Source: Blasia pusilla
Taxonomy: Eukaryota > Marchantiophyta > Marchantiopsida > Blasiales
Length of the DNA: 64,000 nt
Direction: 5' to 3'
NCBI GenBank assembly: GCA_050084515.1
Contig: CM114275.1
Location: forward strand, 25,730,001 to 25,794,000
Under the pieces are notes generated by a model, which was given only the letters and a program-made list of their open reading frames with translations, ran no database searches and was not told the DNA's origin. The first letter of the stretch is position 1; every line of letters starts with the position of its first letter. Shown here one piece after another: positions 13,831 through 26,870 of this stretch. Position numbers and translations under genes: made by a program.

Positions 13831-16800
13831 TTAAAGCATATCTTGCTCAGCTCAGCCCTGATTGACATACGGGCCCACACAAGTTCATCAAATCTCGTCT
13901 AAGCTGTCGGGGAAAAAATTCGTATTCCAATAATTTTTTTTCTGCTGCCCCAGCTACGTACAAAAATCTGCTGACCGCAAATAGTTCTTTTTTCCAGGAA
14001 GTAAATATCTTGCCGAAAGTTACCACATAGTAACGGAAAGAAACATAGCTTTTGGACTCCCTGACTTAATTCTCTCGCTATCTCCGTGTAGTCGGCACGG
14101 ATTCATTGATGGGCTGCAAGCTACAGTGACTATACCGTAGAAGTTTGAGTTACTCCGTCACCTTTCGTAAAGTTTCCCGTTGCCGTCCTTGACACAACGT
14201 TTTCTGTCGCACACCATTGACCTGGAGACTATCGTTTCAACGCACACTTGAACGGACACTTGAAAGCGAAAGTTGCGAAACCCAATCTGGAAAGCGATGA
14301 GCACTAAAGTAAGCCAAGAGAACCTTTTCAAAAGCATCTATGTATTTGCACAATAAAGAAATAAATTTATAAATAATGGGTGTATCGTTGAAATACAATC
14401 AATGATATTCGAAACACGCATTACGTATGTGCTAAAAACTACTCTAGTACCCACCCATGAACTTTTCCAAAGGAGGAAATACACCACTCTATTTCCTTTT
14501 ACAAAGGTAAATATAATTGTTTTCCCCACTTTATGTTTTCGTGCTCGTTGGTTGGCTGTGGACCGTGGCCGTTATGAGAGACGTCCGAATAGAAAATGCA
14601 GCACATTGCTTTTCTCCAGGATAATTAATAACAAAAATATACAATATTCAGAAATATGTAGATTGATTCGATTCCCTTCAGGGCTGGCTGCCCCTTCTAG
14701 CTTCACGGTTAGACTTTAACGGAACCGATAACAGACGAACTGCTGCGGCTGCTTTAAGCTTAACAGAATCTTATGGATTTGCCCGCAGGGCGTCAGGGAT
14801 TTGGATGGTACACGAAAGCCAAGAAGTGGTGTGCATCAAAGTCAAAGAGTGACGGAGAAATATTTCGGGGCAAAGAACAGACGGGATGCAGCCCCGCGCC
14901 GTTGTTCGCGTCCTGAGACAGACGGAGCCTGCAGTCTTATCCCGAGGATCCATCCAGGTGTCGGTCCACTGAGCTCGGCCTCACCGCTCCCCAGTCGTTG
15001 ATCGAGATCCCAATCTCCGTCACCCAGGAGCGTGTGGACGCTGGGGCTGCCACCGCATCAAGGGGACCCAAGTTCAGCTTAGGAAGTTCGCGTCGTCTGT
15101 CTGTCTAGACAGACGATGGGTTTTATTTTGGCCGTGTCACAGCCACCATTAGGAGCTATATTCGGTCACTCTATGTCTCCTTCTCCTATCTAGGGCTGTG
15201 ATATTTTAAAACAAGATTAGATCGTGCTTCGCTAGAGTTCAAAGGGGATGTTATTTATTTATCGTGGGTTGATTTTGTTATTCTTAGAATCTTTCTCCTT
15301 TTTATTCTAAGAGTACTCGTCTCCTGATTTTATCGTGACGCCTTTTTCTTAGATCCGATTCGTAAAGATACTCTTTTTTTCAAATTTTGAATTTCTAATG
15401 GAATCGTTGAAGTCAAGAACGAATTCTTCAACTTTCGTTTTCTTTCTAAGCTCTTTTTTTCGACCAATCGGAAGAGGCTTTCTTTCCAAAGGCATTGGTC
15501 CAGAAATCAGCAAGTGATTTTGAGTTGTGGAAGTCTACCGTTGTTGTCCATTCCATAGTGATCAACTTTACCCCTTGTGACTAACTTCTCCCAATTAAGG
15601 TGGGGTCCTTCGTTCTAATTCTCAAACTCCAGGATTGAATGCTCAAGTGATTACTCAAACTGTTACGTTTGACCAGATCCAAAAGGTAAAGTTAAGAGTA
15701 AGATTTCTTTTGAATAGCGAAACTTTGGTTAGGCCAAACGTATCCAGTAAATTTTGAAGACTGTTGTGGCTATCCCCTTATGGCCCTTTGTTCCCCATAA
15801 GTTTAACGTGATTCTTGCGTGGAGACCAAGGTCGTCAAGACGAGTAGGACAATAAGTTTCAATCTTGAATTAGTGTTGTGCGATTTCTTATTCCAGCTTC
15901 ACAACTCACATGTGCTTCTTCGTTGGAATCTTCTTTCCAGTTCACCTCCATCAAAGTTCATAATGAGCTCCCACTTTACTTTCGCGTATTTCTAATGACT
16001 TCTCCTTCTAGAAAAGTCCAATCGTGTCATAGTTTTTGTCCCCGTCCAATTCTACGTCAGTTCTCCCAATTTTTGCTTTCCTCTAGCATTAGGAGCGAAT
16101 CTCCATTAATCTCATTTACAAGTAATTTCATAGTCTTGTTAACGGTTACCTCGTCGGGAACCACTCGACGGCTAGTCACGGACTCACGGATTAATATTTT
16201 CAGTAGAGACTGGTACCCAACAGAAAGGACAAACAAAACGTAAGTAAATAATCTCGAAAAATATTGTCCATGACATAAAAATGTCGAATTTGAGTCCTTG
16301 TAGTCGTTGACCGCTTGTACGCCCAACCAACTAGTAACTACTCTACCAGTCGAGTCGGCCTTGAGATACAAGGCCTCAAATAACGCCTTCTGTAATTAAC
16401 GGTACGCTACTGGTCCCTGGCTGGGCGGTCATGCGGCCCACCTGTCAGTTCGGCACTGGGCGAGTGAGATCCAATCCACCAACTGTACAAAGACCCCTTC
16501 AAATGGACTAAAGGGAACGATCCCTTGAAAAGGTCTCCGGTGCAGTTGGTCAATCGCGTAATTACTTCGCTTGTAAGAAATATGCCGTTCCTTTTCTTGT
16601 CAAGAGCGCCCACGAATTGGGCACGAACTACTGAAGCGTGAATTTTTCATTTATTAAGGCTTTCCATCCTATTTTCTCATTGGTTGGAGCCATTAGAGAG
16701 ACGTTGGGATTGTCGTCGTTGACTGCGTTTCATATTTGCTTCACTGGAATATTCTCTTTAAGGTATCCAGGCGCTAACGTACAGAGACGACTGCGAATAC

Positions 16801-18555
16801 GGTCAGTCCTGGGGACTTCACAGCCAAGAAATATTAACAAGTCAATTTTCATTTAAAGCGTGTGAATAGCTTCGCTTAATAGTAATTTTTCTTTATTTTT
16901 CTCGTATATTCTCAAAATAACAGCGTATGAGTATTTTCGTTTACTAGTATATTTATATTTATCGCATATATTCTCTAAATTATTTTTTATTCTTATGAAT
17001 ACGGAAAATCTATAACCATGTTTCTTTCTTTCCTGAATAATCCATGCACAAGTTTTCATTAAAGTGACATTCCTAAAATTCTAAAATTCTAAAATACTGT
17101 TATGCTTATAAATGAAACATTTCGAGAGAATTTACACACGTAGAGTCTTTTATTACATGCAATACATGGAGAATCAATCTATGAATAGTTGAAACTAAAG
17201 TATCTATTTCAGATTGCATAAAAATTTTCAACTTGAAATTTTTGTGCAACATCATCCTTATTATTATGAAATATTATGCTCAAAGGTATTAAAATTCATT
17301 AAAAAATAATTCTTATAAAATTTGGATTTTAAATTCTTTCCCCTTTTTCATTGAATTGAAGTGTTCCACCCTCTCTACATACATTTATCAAACATCCCTA
17401 CTATGAATGAAATGCAAAGATAAATTAGGAGATAAACTACACAACTTATCAATGTATTTGTCCTCTCTTTGAGTTTATTATCTCTTGGTAACTCATCAAT
17501 ATAAGAATTTTGATCTTACAAAGAATTCAAGATTAAAAAAAGGATTCTGAATTTTGATTATGACAGCACAACGAATCAAGATTTCTTCGAATGAAAATAA
17601 AATCTTAATAAGAAATGATAAATAATCAAATTTATGGAGTATCCAAGTGATACCTACCTTGACAAGATTTTTGAAAATTTTGGAAGAAGAAGAGGAGTAT
17701 TCATGAGGAATGATTTCCAAGGATAGGATGAAGATGTTGAACAAGACAAGAACTCATCCTAAAGGAAGAAGAAGAGAATTTGGGAAAGACAAGGAAAACA
17801 AAGACTTGAAGTATGAGGATTCTTCAAGACAAAGATTACAAATCTGGGATTACATACAACCTCTGTGAAGAACTGTATCAAATTCATGGAACAAAGAAAG
17901 AATTGAGAAAATCTTTAGGAGGATTACAAGGTGATGGCAAAGAAAATGAGAAAAGAACCAAGACATTTTATCTTCGTAACGAAAATTTCAAGAAACCCAC
18001 AGACCATTCACATAGGAAAGAGGCATGTAGGAAAGAAAAGACACCATGCTTGGGGAAGAAAAGAAAAGGGGCACAATGCTTAGAAATAGCACAATATTTG
18101 AACTAACAGATTTAGGGAATCATTGGAAAACCATGATAAACCATTGATTAGACGGTTAGCAAGATTTCAAGAGACATCTTGGTGAGAAGAGCCGTTCTAT
18201 ATCTCAAGAAAAGATCTTGTTGAAACTAGTACTTAAGAAAACTCAAAGAAGGAAGAATCATCTTTCAATTGAGAATACAAAGATGCCGCAAGAATGATCC
18301 GAGCTTAGGAGGGAGTAGCATCTTAAACTTGTACTATGATGGAGCCCAATTTTGTGGGGACTTTGATGCCCTACTTTATGAGAGGATGAGTGACATGAAT
18401 TAAGTAAAGAATTGACACAGACATTTGAGATTAAATCAATTTTATGGATGAATCAATGTTTTCAGAGATAAGAGTGATCCTTTTGGAGAACAAACATACC
18501 TAATGATAAAATCCAAAATTCGAGAGTTATTGAGACATTACATAAGCGATCATAA
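13831..18555. other. Intergenic DNA without a recognisable gene
   Basis: Composition is mixed, moderately GC near 14.7-15.1 kb and 16.4-16.6 kb and AT-rich elsewhere. Short frames occur at 14402-14719, 15878-16243, 16057-16371 and 17813-18106. I could assign none to a family, and they lack introns or domain motifs I can point to. Old transposon debris is likely but unproven. Confidence 0.4.
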
Positions 18556-18563
18556 ATATTTTG

Positions 18564-18890
18564 TTACAGGGTAAAAGTAACCAAAAAAAATTTTGATTTC
18601 CATATTTTCATAGTCTGATCATCCATTATTTCAATGAAATAACCATTTGTGTTAAACTTCACTTGATAATCCTGTTCTACTATCTGTCCTACAGAGATCA
18701 AGTTTCTTGCAATTTTCATTAGAACATTTTCAAGAGCACAAAGACCATCAAATGCTACTGGAACTATATCGGTATGCGTGATATGATGTTGAGTGTCATC
18801 TCCTATAAGCATAATTACAGAATCTTTCACCGGATCCATAGTACTAAATTATTCAGCTTGTGAGATCATGTGATTTGATGCACTAGAGTC
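18564..18890 (-). pseudogene. Copia gag-pre-integrase domain fragment
   Basis: The open frame from 18839 holds the pre-integrase signature region, with NLISVGQIVEQDYQVKFN recognisable as the block that usually reads NLLSVGQL. Just upstream a broken frame carries the aspartic-protease neighbourhood with WYIDSSASNHM, where an active enzyme normally has WxxDSGA(S/T). The DSG triad therefore appears altered to DSS. Integrase and RT do not follow, so the element is truncated at about 18,560. Confidence 0.65.
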
Positions 18891-19087
18891 AATATACCAA
18901 TCTGTTGTCGAGCCTTTCTTGACCATTACTCCCATATGATGAGTCATGACCAAGGGGAGCTAAGTTTGTGAATGTTGTTGTTCTTGGTATTGCCTTTGGT
19001 ATTGTTGCTCCATATAGTTTTATTATTGTAAGGCTCTTGTTCTCATATCTGCCTTCTTCTTGAAGTAAAACTTTGCATAGTGACCCT

Positions 19088-19727
19088 TTATCCCAGAGTA
19101 ATTGCAAGATCCAGGGACCCTCTGTTGCTGACCTCGATCCCAACGGTTTCCACTATTACCACCTTGTGATTGTGTTTGATAGTGATTTGTAGTTGATTGA
19201 ATGACATTATATTGAGTGCTTCTTCGTCCATATGTTTGATATCCACCACGACCACAGAAGCTTCTACCACGATCTCTGCCTGTGTTTGACTCTCTTGTAG
19301 ACTATACGAGCTACCCCTGCCTACTAGGCGAATCTCGTCACTGATTAACAGTGGAACTAACTCTTGAAAGGTTTGATACTTTTCTCTTACATAGATAGAG
19401 GTCTCAAAGGATTTGTAATACTTTAGAAGGCCTTGCAAAGTAAACAAAATCAAATCATCATCTTCTACTATCACTCTAATGCTATTCAACTAATCAACAA
19501 TATATTTTATACTCAAAATATAATTGTTGATGCTCTACAATCATTTCCTCACTTCGTTCAATTATTGTTTCAATTGAAGTTTTATGGCCTTTGTAGATGT
19601 TTGGAATAGCTTTTCCAATGCATCCTAGACCTTCTTTGTAGTATCAACATCTTGAACATGACTTATCATTGGCGAATTGATCGTTATTGAAATATAGTGG
19701 ATTACTTGCCTTGCGCGTTTGTTCCAA
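19088..19727 (-). pseudogene. Copia gag (capsid-like) fragment
   Basis: The frame starting at 19489 reads LQGLLKYYKSFETSIYVREK and then ELVPLLISDEIRL, the spacing and sequence of the UBN2/copia gag domain (usual forms LKGLPxxYDSF and LVGLLLSEEIRL). Upstream, to about 19,727, the translation continues as gag-like sequence (DALEKLFQT) but with several stops. Gly/Gln-rich sequence follows. The fragment is cut on its N-terminal side by foreign methyltransferase DNA. Confidence 0.65.
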
Positions 19728-20960
19728 GCGCGAACATTCAAGTCTGTTCAGTCATCTTCTTGTCGTGATGCCTCCGATAATGATGGTACTGCAATCACTC
19801 CTGTGGGAAATCCCATCCCTTGCTATCGCTCATCGGCGTTGGGCTCCACCAACCTCTATACGTGGTCATCCCAAACCAAGCCAGGTCCGGTCTCCTTAAA
19901 TGCATAGGAAGTGGGAAAACTCACCAATGTGGGAAAGGTTGCTCGTGGCATGCCAATCTTGTTGACCACAGTCAACGGCGGTCGATCATCGTGCCTCACT
20001 ACATGTGATCGACGGCCCGGATCCAATATAGAACCCAACAACAAATCGAAGGAACTCTCCACTCTCACATAAACCCTCTAGAACACCTCATGTGGTACCA
20101 AGTTGGTCCACCAAAGACGCGGGCGGTGTGCTCTAGAACCTACACTTGCCCTATCTAACAACGCTACCGGGCCGATCCATGCGCGTATCTGATGTGCATT
20201 TGTCACCACGTGGGACCTCGAATCGCCCAAAATCGACACATTCTCCAAAATGTATGTTGGAGAACGAGATTGACCCTCCTGTAAATGTCGCAAGATCCGC
20301 ATCATCTCCCAAAATGACCTGGATCGAGTGTCAGCTTACCCGCTACCTCGTCCAGCACTCGATTGGCCCTAACACAGCCAACTAGCAATGACCAAGTCTA
20401 TGGTCCCTACCCGCTCCAAGTCCTGCGCCCCCAACAATGAAATGTCCCTCGGTAGGAAACTCTGGTAACCCTAATTGGAAGATGCAGACAACAAGTCAGG
20501 AAAAAGGATGCGTAACTGCACCACATGGTAAAGTGAAGCACGCCTCGCAACATCATCAATCTCCACATACATGTACTACTGCACGTGCACTCCAACGTGC
20601 AAAACAGCAGCTAACCCAATATTGATCCCTCCAAAGAGATCCAACATCCGAATACCCTCCTCTAGGATGTAGTCGCATCCTAGAGGAGGGTATCGGATCC
20701 CATTGGATACCCTACACAATCGGGGTGGTGTCCAAAGGGGTCATAACAGCACTCCTGCCTACCTGAGGTTCCTCTGACCCGTCACACTCTAGTGCAAACG
20801 TCTCGCTCCACGCGGTCTGCACATACTCAGTAGTTGAGCGTCGAAGCTCCTCAGTCGAGCCCCAAAGCGGCAACTCTCCTCCACGGACTGATACGGCTAC
20901 CATGACACTCCTCTCCATAGAAATGTCAGGAATGAGAGTATCATCTACATCGGCATGCTC
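19728..20960 (-). pseudogene. C5-cytosine DNA methyltransferase fragment of a Ty3/gypsy element, inside copia gag
   Basis: On the minus strand this repeats the segment of the Ty3 element at about 55,880-57,000. It has the pre-methyltransferase linker (PLWGSTEELR, ending MTPLDTTPIV), motif I as LDLFGGINIGLAAVL, the block DLERVGTIDLVIASW, then YILENVSILGD (motif VI) and HRPRLWWTNLVP (motif VIII). The catalytic motif IV Pro-Cys-Gln is destroyed, reading Leu-Cys-stop, and other stops and frameshifts are present. No LTR, RT or integrase accompanies it. It replaces the middle of the copia gag, so it is either a nested, later trimmed Ty3 copy or a captured domain. Junction positions are approximate. 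Confidence 0.75.
20652..20693. repeat. Perfect 18-bp inverted repeat with 6-nt loop
   Basis: The arms ATACCCTCCTCTAGGATG (20652-20669) and its exact reverse complement (20676-20693) flank tagtcg. The hairpin lies just 5' of methyltransferase motif I on the minus strand. It is absent from the matching place of the other copy (near 56,085), so it arose or was inserted in this copy only. Confidence 0.7.
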
Positions 20961-21533
20961 CTCGATCAAATCACTAGGCCATTGTAATTCTCCTTATCTA
21001 GCTTCTCGCATGTGATTGTTGTTGAGGAATACTCCATGACAAATATTTTCACTCACAAAAACGTAATTTCAGGCTCTCCATTGCTCCAATTGACGTATAG
21101 ATCACTCCTACATAGAAATTGATCTGAAATTTTCCAAAATTGATCAAGTGTATGAAAGAAGTGGTCGGAATTGGCCTGTAGAGAGCAAACTGCACAACTT
21201 TTTCTTCACTAATTTCACTTTCCTACGCTAAAATTGTTACTGTAAGAGCTCAAAAATATCAAAATCAAGCGATTTTGATGCGTTGGAAAGCTCTCGACGA
21301 GCTCTATAAGACGGTCATGACCAGCCTTTGGCAACTTTTTGACCGATGCGGACCCAGATGGCTAAATCGGTCGAGAAAGCCCTAAAAAATTGCTCCAAAG
21401 TTTTATCATTGTCAAGGCTCTACCTGAAATCTGCACCCACTAAGCTATGAACAAAATTTACTTCTCCCAAATTGAAATTGTGCATTCTCTTCTCTCTTTA
21501 AACACCAAGAATTTCAAGTGATGTTCTCTTATC

Positions 21534-21545
21534 GCTCTGATACTA
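21534..21545 (-). other. Primer-binding site of the minus-strand copia element
   Basis: The minus strand reads TAGTATCAGAGC directly after the LTR end TTTTCTACA. It differs at one base from TGGTATCAGAGC, the usual initiator-Met tRNA binding site of plant copia elements. It fixes the LTR boundary and the element's direction. Confidence 0.8.
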
Positions 21546-21853
21546 TGTAGAAAACTCCTAAAGAAACATAACTGGTGGAAAACGGCTCTCACTCACACAC
21601 CACCATGGAGAACAAAATTTTGCAATGAGAGAATGAGTGGAGGCTGGTCCCCTTCTCAATTATATAGGTTATGTATAAGCAACCCTAACCCTAATCTTAA
21701 CTATAGTCTCAAGTTAGACTAATTGTGATTAACTAATCCTAGTTAAGATAATCACGCTTAACTCATTAACCAAGATTAAGCTTCCCTACTTCGTGTAAGT
21801 ACCAAATGTCGCAGTTCAAGTGTCTCATGAGCTTGAGTGTAACTCAATCTTCA
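21546..21853 (-). repeat. Copia LTR (~308 bp)
   Basis: On the minus strand it runs from TGAAGATTGAGTT to TTTTCTACA. It shares long stretches with the LTRs at 32321-32622 and 35655-35955, including CTATATAATTGAGAAGGGGA and CCATGGTGGTGTGTGAG. The PBS abuts its 3' end, so it is the 5' LTR of this copy. Confidence 0.8.
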
Positions 21854-24183
21854 AAATATATGACTTGGTTTTTGTGTCTATATGAGTCATTAGTCATTTC
21901 CAATTGTGGAATGATATAAATGACTCATATGAGTCATAAAACCTAGTCATAAAACCAAAATTTTCTTCTAGAGATGTAGCCACTCTCATATACCTTCTCC
22001 TAGTAAATTGAATGCCAGAAATTGTTGACACGCACTCTTCAACAATTATTATTACTTATACGCCAACCTATAAAATTTCCATTTCTCATCTCTCCATTCT
22101 TAGTTTTTTTTTGTCATTTTACACTCTTTTCTATAAAGAACTCCAACCTAGGACATTTTCTTCTAGCAAGGTTGTAGAATTTCCATGAAAAAAAAATACA
22201 TGGAGAAATCAATACCCATGATCAATATCAACATAGATAAAAAAAATAGTGAAATATTTAATATTTAAATTAAAAAACACACTAGATAAGTTTTTTAACA
22301 AGTTCTTTTTTAAAGGGTAAAATATGCAAAAGCTGGAATGGAAGAGCCAAAGACTTTATCTAAATCTAGTCATTCTATTTCAAGTAGCACTAGAATTAAA
22401 CCCAATGTTATTTTAGTTTTGGTTGCAATGTATATTATTATTGGAGGGTGCTCCTTCATTTTTCAAACTGCTTGTTGGATTCTTAACATCCACTTCTCTC
22501 AACACTATTAATCTTATTGTGCCCCTTATATAAGGAGAATCCTAAATTGATGGTTCCGACTTAAACGTCAAAGGAGTCATAACAATATGACGTAGGTGGT
22601 TTATGGAATAGCGTTACTAGGATTATCTAGCCATATATTGTGGAGCAAAAAAAATTTATAAATAAAAATGAAAAAAAGGTAAAAAACCCTAGTTTTCCGA
22701 GTAGTGAAATAGTCGAGAGCCACACTGATAGCGCATTCTCGTATGTCGAGTTATCTCCATGTTTAGGTTCCATCAAATCTCTTCTATGAGCGCACGGACA
22801 GATTAGGCCACTTTGTATCTCCAAGATTTGTAACATATTTCAGTGATTTAGTCACATTTTGTTTTCTCACACTCTTCTCTTGTTGACACTTGGCCCTCTT
22901 AGCCAATAGGATCGCTTACCTTTTGAGCCAATAGGATCACTCGATTTCTCAACCAAGAAGATCATTCAAAATTGATTTAAAATACCATATAAGAAAATTC
23001 AGTTAATTATTTTTTTCATTTAAACTTGTCCACGAGCATATAGATGTATATTTTTTATAAACCCATGCCTTCCATAACTTAGCATTTAATTTTTCAATGT
23101 TCTTTCTTTTGGGGAATGATAAAAAATCTAGGGTAGGTCTTATCTTTTCTAGAAAGATTTTTTATCTACAGAATAAGTAGATTTTGGTCTTTTATCTCAA
23201 GACCTTTTGCATTGTGAAATGGAATTATTTTAAAGAAATAAAATTATATTCTAGGGAATGTAAAACCTTTCTTAGATTTTGGAAAAATATTTGTAAATCA
23301 ATAAGATTTTTCCTTGGATACACACATCCATATATAACCCCCTAAATGAAACACATTAAAGCATGAAAATATCTTCATCCCAAATCTTTACTATTAAGGG
23401 AGAGTGCCTCCTCAATTTGCAAACACTCCATAGTGTGACACGTGGCCTTTTCATCCACTTGTGGGTATGCACGCATTTAGGACTTATAGTCACCGCCTTT
23501 TGGTTCTCTTCATATTGTAAGGGGATATTTTAGGGTTTCAATGCGGTCGTCTGATTATAACGGTTTTTTTAGAGTCGTATATTTCAAATATCTGTACTAG
23601 AAGTTGTTACGACCGTGAAGAGACATCTGATCCCTCAAAGGCTCCTTGAAGGGTTGTTATGAGCCTCCCCGCCATTGTGTTTATATGTTTTCCAAATTTA
23701 AAAACTCCGATTAGATAGAGCTCGGTGCACACAACCATTTCACCATTCAGAGTTAATGCGTAGCTTTATTCGACAGTGTAGATATTAACAAATATCTGTC
23801 ATCTTTGTGTGCACAAATCCCCATCGGATCGCTAATAAGAATAGTCTAAGTAAGATCCAGCTTCGCTCTTTTGATTAAGCTTCATGTACTAAGCGCCATT
23901 CGGCTTTACTCTAACATATTCTACTTTTTGCTATGTGCATGCAGGTTCTTCAAAGAAACAAAGTCCCCATTGCAGTCAGCATTCTAAGCGGCGGCCTGTT
24001 GCAGTTTGGGATCTCGAAGCCTCCAAGTTGCACTTTGGATGGTCACAAAGTTCCAATCATCTCCGGTTCAGCTTTTGAGGTTTAGCTCCCGAAGCTCCTC
24101 TCTATTGCTCCTAGGAGAACTCTACCTTCCATCTGTGCAAACATTCATTCAACCAACAGAGAGATCAAGGGTGCAGAAGTACC
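21854..24183. other. AT-rich intergenic DNA, no gene seen
   Basis: The DNA just beyond the LTR holds an 18-bp palindrome, ATGACTCATATGAGTCAT (21920-21937). The rest is AT-rich with no LTR, RNA gene or domain that I recognise. A candidate splice acceptor (tgtgcatgcag) lies near 23,943, ahead of the ORF at 24,184, and could mark a 5' UTR intron. Confidence 0.35.
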
Positions 24184-24728
24184 ATGGCAACCAGAATAAC
24201 AACGAAGAAATCGACACAAGGGAAAGGAAAGAATGTCGCAAAAGATACTTCAAAAAAGCATTATGATGTAAAGACTCTTGATCCCCAAGTGGTCAAGAGT
24301 TCCAAGTGGTCTCCCATATCTCAAGAGGATTGCATCCGACTGAGTAAATGGAAGAAGTTGCATTTTGGTGTAAGCCCTCCTTGGGGGACAAAGCTCACCT
24401 CTGAACATGCCCCAGGATTTGAGAATGCCATAAAGGATTCTCTCCCAGCTCCGAGGGAGCCTGGACTGTTAGATAGAGAATACATTCCAAAGCTAGTAGA
24501 GGGCTTGGAAAGAGGAACCCCTGAGTATTGCCTTCGGACGCCCAACAAAAAAAGAGCACATACATTAGAAGTTGGCTCTATGAAGAAAGGTTTGCAGACG
24601 TCAAGACTCAACGTGCAAGACGCTTGCTTATTGCCTCAAAGGAGTTCCTCATGAGTCCCCGGGATGCCAACCAATTCTACACCACATCCAAATGTGACTG
24701 TAAAGACCCCTCAAGGGGGGGGAATTGA
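24184..24728 (+). CDS. Unidentified ORF pair, possibly one frameshifted gene
   Basis: I do not recognise this protein. The first frame (24184-24654, 156 aa) starts with ATG in a good plant context (accATGGca) and has a Lys-rich basic N-terminus followed by WSPISQEDCIRLSKWKK. An overlapping frame (24528-24728) reads more like protein over its length (RSWLYEERFADVKTQRARR), which suggests that a +/-1 shift near 24,530 separates two halves of one product. A possible upstream acceptor at ~23,943 would fit a 5' UTR intron. It stands alone among transposon debris, so it may be part of an unknown mobile element rather than a host gene. Confidence 0.3.
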
Positions 24729-24729
24729 A

Positions 24730-26870
24730 CGGATGTGATAGTCAATATTAATTTTGTGCTCAAATGCAAAGTAGAGTAGGCAGATCAAGCAATATGTAAA
24801 GCATCTTAGGCTATGCTTATCAAGGGAATAAAGCTTTGCTTTGGAATCAGATCTTTCATGTCAAATTGTCAGATTTGCTCACCCAGTCTAGAAGTACTCA
24901 GCTTGAATACTCAGAGACAAGAGAGAAGGAATAGACCAACCCCTGCCCACCGATCAACACCTCTACGACAGAGAAGAGAAGGGAAAGTTGCACCCTACCC
25001 GCGGACCAAGTATAAATTGTAGCCATCGCCTAATGAGACGAACGGCAGCCGCTTCCCAAACCCGCTTCCCGAGAGTGCAATTGCTGCTAACTGTAAGGTA
25101 CGAAAGTAAGAAAGACAGGGACAACAAGGTGTGGGCGTTAACAAGAGAGGGCAATCGCTACCCTTGCAGAAAGGGCAGCCGCATCCCTTTCAATGCTATG
25201 AGTCACGGGTCTAAAACAAACAGCAGAGCCAAGGAACTACTCCTTCACCGAATTCAGGCCTTGCCCACCCGGATCAATCGTTCGAGCCTACGCCATTCTA
25301 AAGGCCTACCCACCTGGGAGAACCTGATAAAAAACCTTGAATCCAAGAGCATAAAACAATAGGGAAATCAGTTGCAAGGGGCAGAGAGGGGATCCAAGTT
25401 GCCAAGTAGAAGGGACATGGCCCACGAGTGCCATTCCAAGACGCACTTGAATAGCAAATACCCTTGAAATTTTCCTAAGGGAGAGAATCCTCACAGCAAG
25501 TGGGTGCGAGATAGACCAACGAGGGGCAAAGCGGCAGTACGTGGGCGCGACGAATAGCCAAAGGAAAAGTTTTAATCCACATTGTCTTATGTATACATGG
25601 AAGAGAATGAAAGGAAACCCATGATAGGATTAGAAATGAAAGAGCATTAATGGCTCATACTTAAAGGTATATTTTTGGGCTAGAGCAACTTTGTGTTTTA
25701 TCTTCAAGAATATAAGAAAATTATGCTAACCTCTCATAGGTGAATCGATTTGGTTTGGTTTGGTTATGGCTTGAGGGGGCTTTCATCTATTGGGTGATTT
25801 GGTGATAATGTTTTCAATCCTACCCATTCTTACTTGATTATGTGATCAATGGCTGTTTTCTTTTCAATGGAATTTTTTAGCCAATTACATGTATCTTTTG
25901 ATACTCTCCCCACAAAATTTTCTTATCATTCCCTCGAAGAATCATGAAGCCGCCTCTTCTCGTAGTTCTTCTCTCTTTGTTGTCATAAAAAATGTATCTC
26001 AATAGTATTAAAATATGCATAAGCAGTAGGGTTAATTAGTCAAGCAGAAGTGGCGCCGCTGGCCACTTATCTCAACATCCATTCACTTTTGATTACCGAT
26101 TGTCATTCTTGTCAAATTTTTCTCGAGCATTGAATTATACAACTAATTGATTCGTTCCTAATTCTGGTTTCTAATTTTCATTTGGTCATTCAGTTTTGCA
26201 TTCCTTACTTCCTTCCCTTCTTGGGGTTTCGTTTGACTTTTCCTCTCCGGTCGTGGAAGTCTGTTTTAAAATGAAATGGATTTTCCCACTTAATTAGTTA
26301 TGTTTCTCCCTCTAGTTTTGCCTAGTTTTAAAATCCGTACATGAACATTGGGGCCTTATCCAGAACCTTTCTTGGATTTACTGTAGTCCTTGAGAATGAC
26401 AATAAAATCTCAACAAAACTCAATGGCCACCACCATCTCCTTCCAGTGGATAAGGGACCCTCCAATTTTCCCATCCTCTTCTCAACGGCTCCATTTCTTT
26501 AATATGAATTTCTTATCATATTTCTAGGCCGCTAAGATTGGAATGCCAAGGTTAAACATTAAATGCGGCCTCTGCAATTATGGCCTTATTATGCCATCGG
26601 CATGAACTTGGATTAGAGTTAATTTAAAACCCATTGTCTCTCATTCTCACGCATGCATTTTTTGTGAATTCCACAATAAAGTCATCCCGAGTCCATTTAA
26701 AGAAATCTCCATTCCACTTCGTAGATTCTCGACCGTATCGAAAATTTGGAATTAAAAATACCTTCCTCCCTCACCAAAACAAACAATGATAAACATCGCG
26801 GCAAACGATGGACATAACCATAAGAAATTCCTAAAATCTAACTAAATACTCATAAAAGAAACGCAGAAAA
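24730..26870. other. Intergenic DNA, no gene recognised
   Basis: Short frames at 24813-25022, 24988-25362 and on the minus strand at 25306-25494 have no recognisable motif. The stretch after 25.6 kb is AT-rich. Nothing is supported here. Confidence 0.4.

Larger units (their letters stand above)
18560..21853 (-). mobile_element. Ty1/copia retrotransposon remnant (5' LTR, PBS, gag, start of pol), interrupted
   Basis: Reading on the minus strand, the order is an LTR (21546-21853), a primer-binding site (21534-21545), a gag start near 21.0 kb (MEYSSTTITCEKLDKENYNG), an insertion of other DNA (about 19,728-20,960), the rest of gag, then the protease/gag-pre-integrase region ending at about 18,560. 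The LTR is shared with plus-strand copies at 32321-32622 and 35655-35955, so this is one family. The pol genes after pre-integrase and the 3' LTR are missing. Several stops break the frame, so the copy is dead. Confidence 0.8.

Noticed and set aside
16057-16371. Minus-strand ORF of 104 codons, considered as RT/RNase H remnant
   Set aside because: No catalytic motif or family block could be matched.
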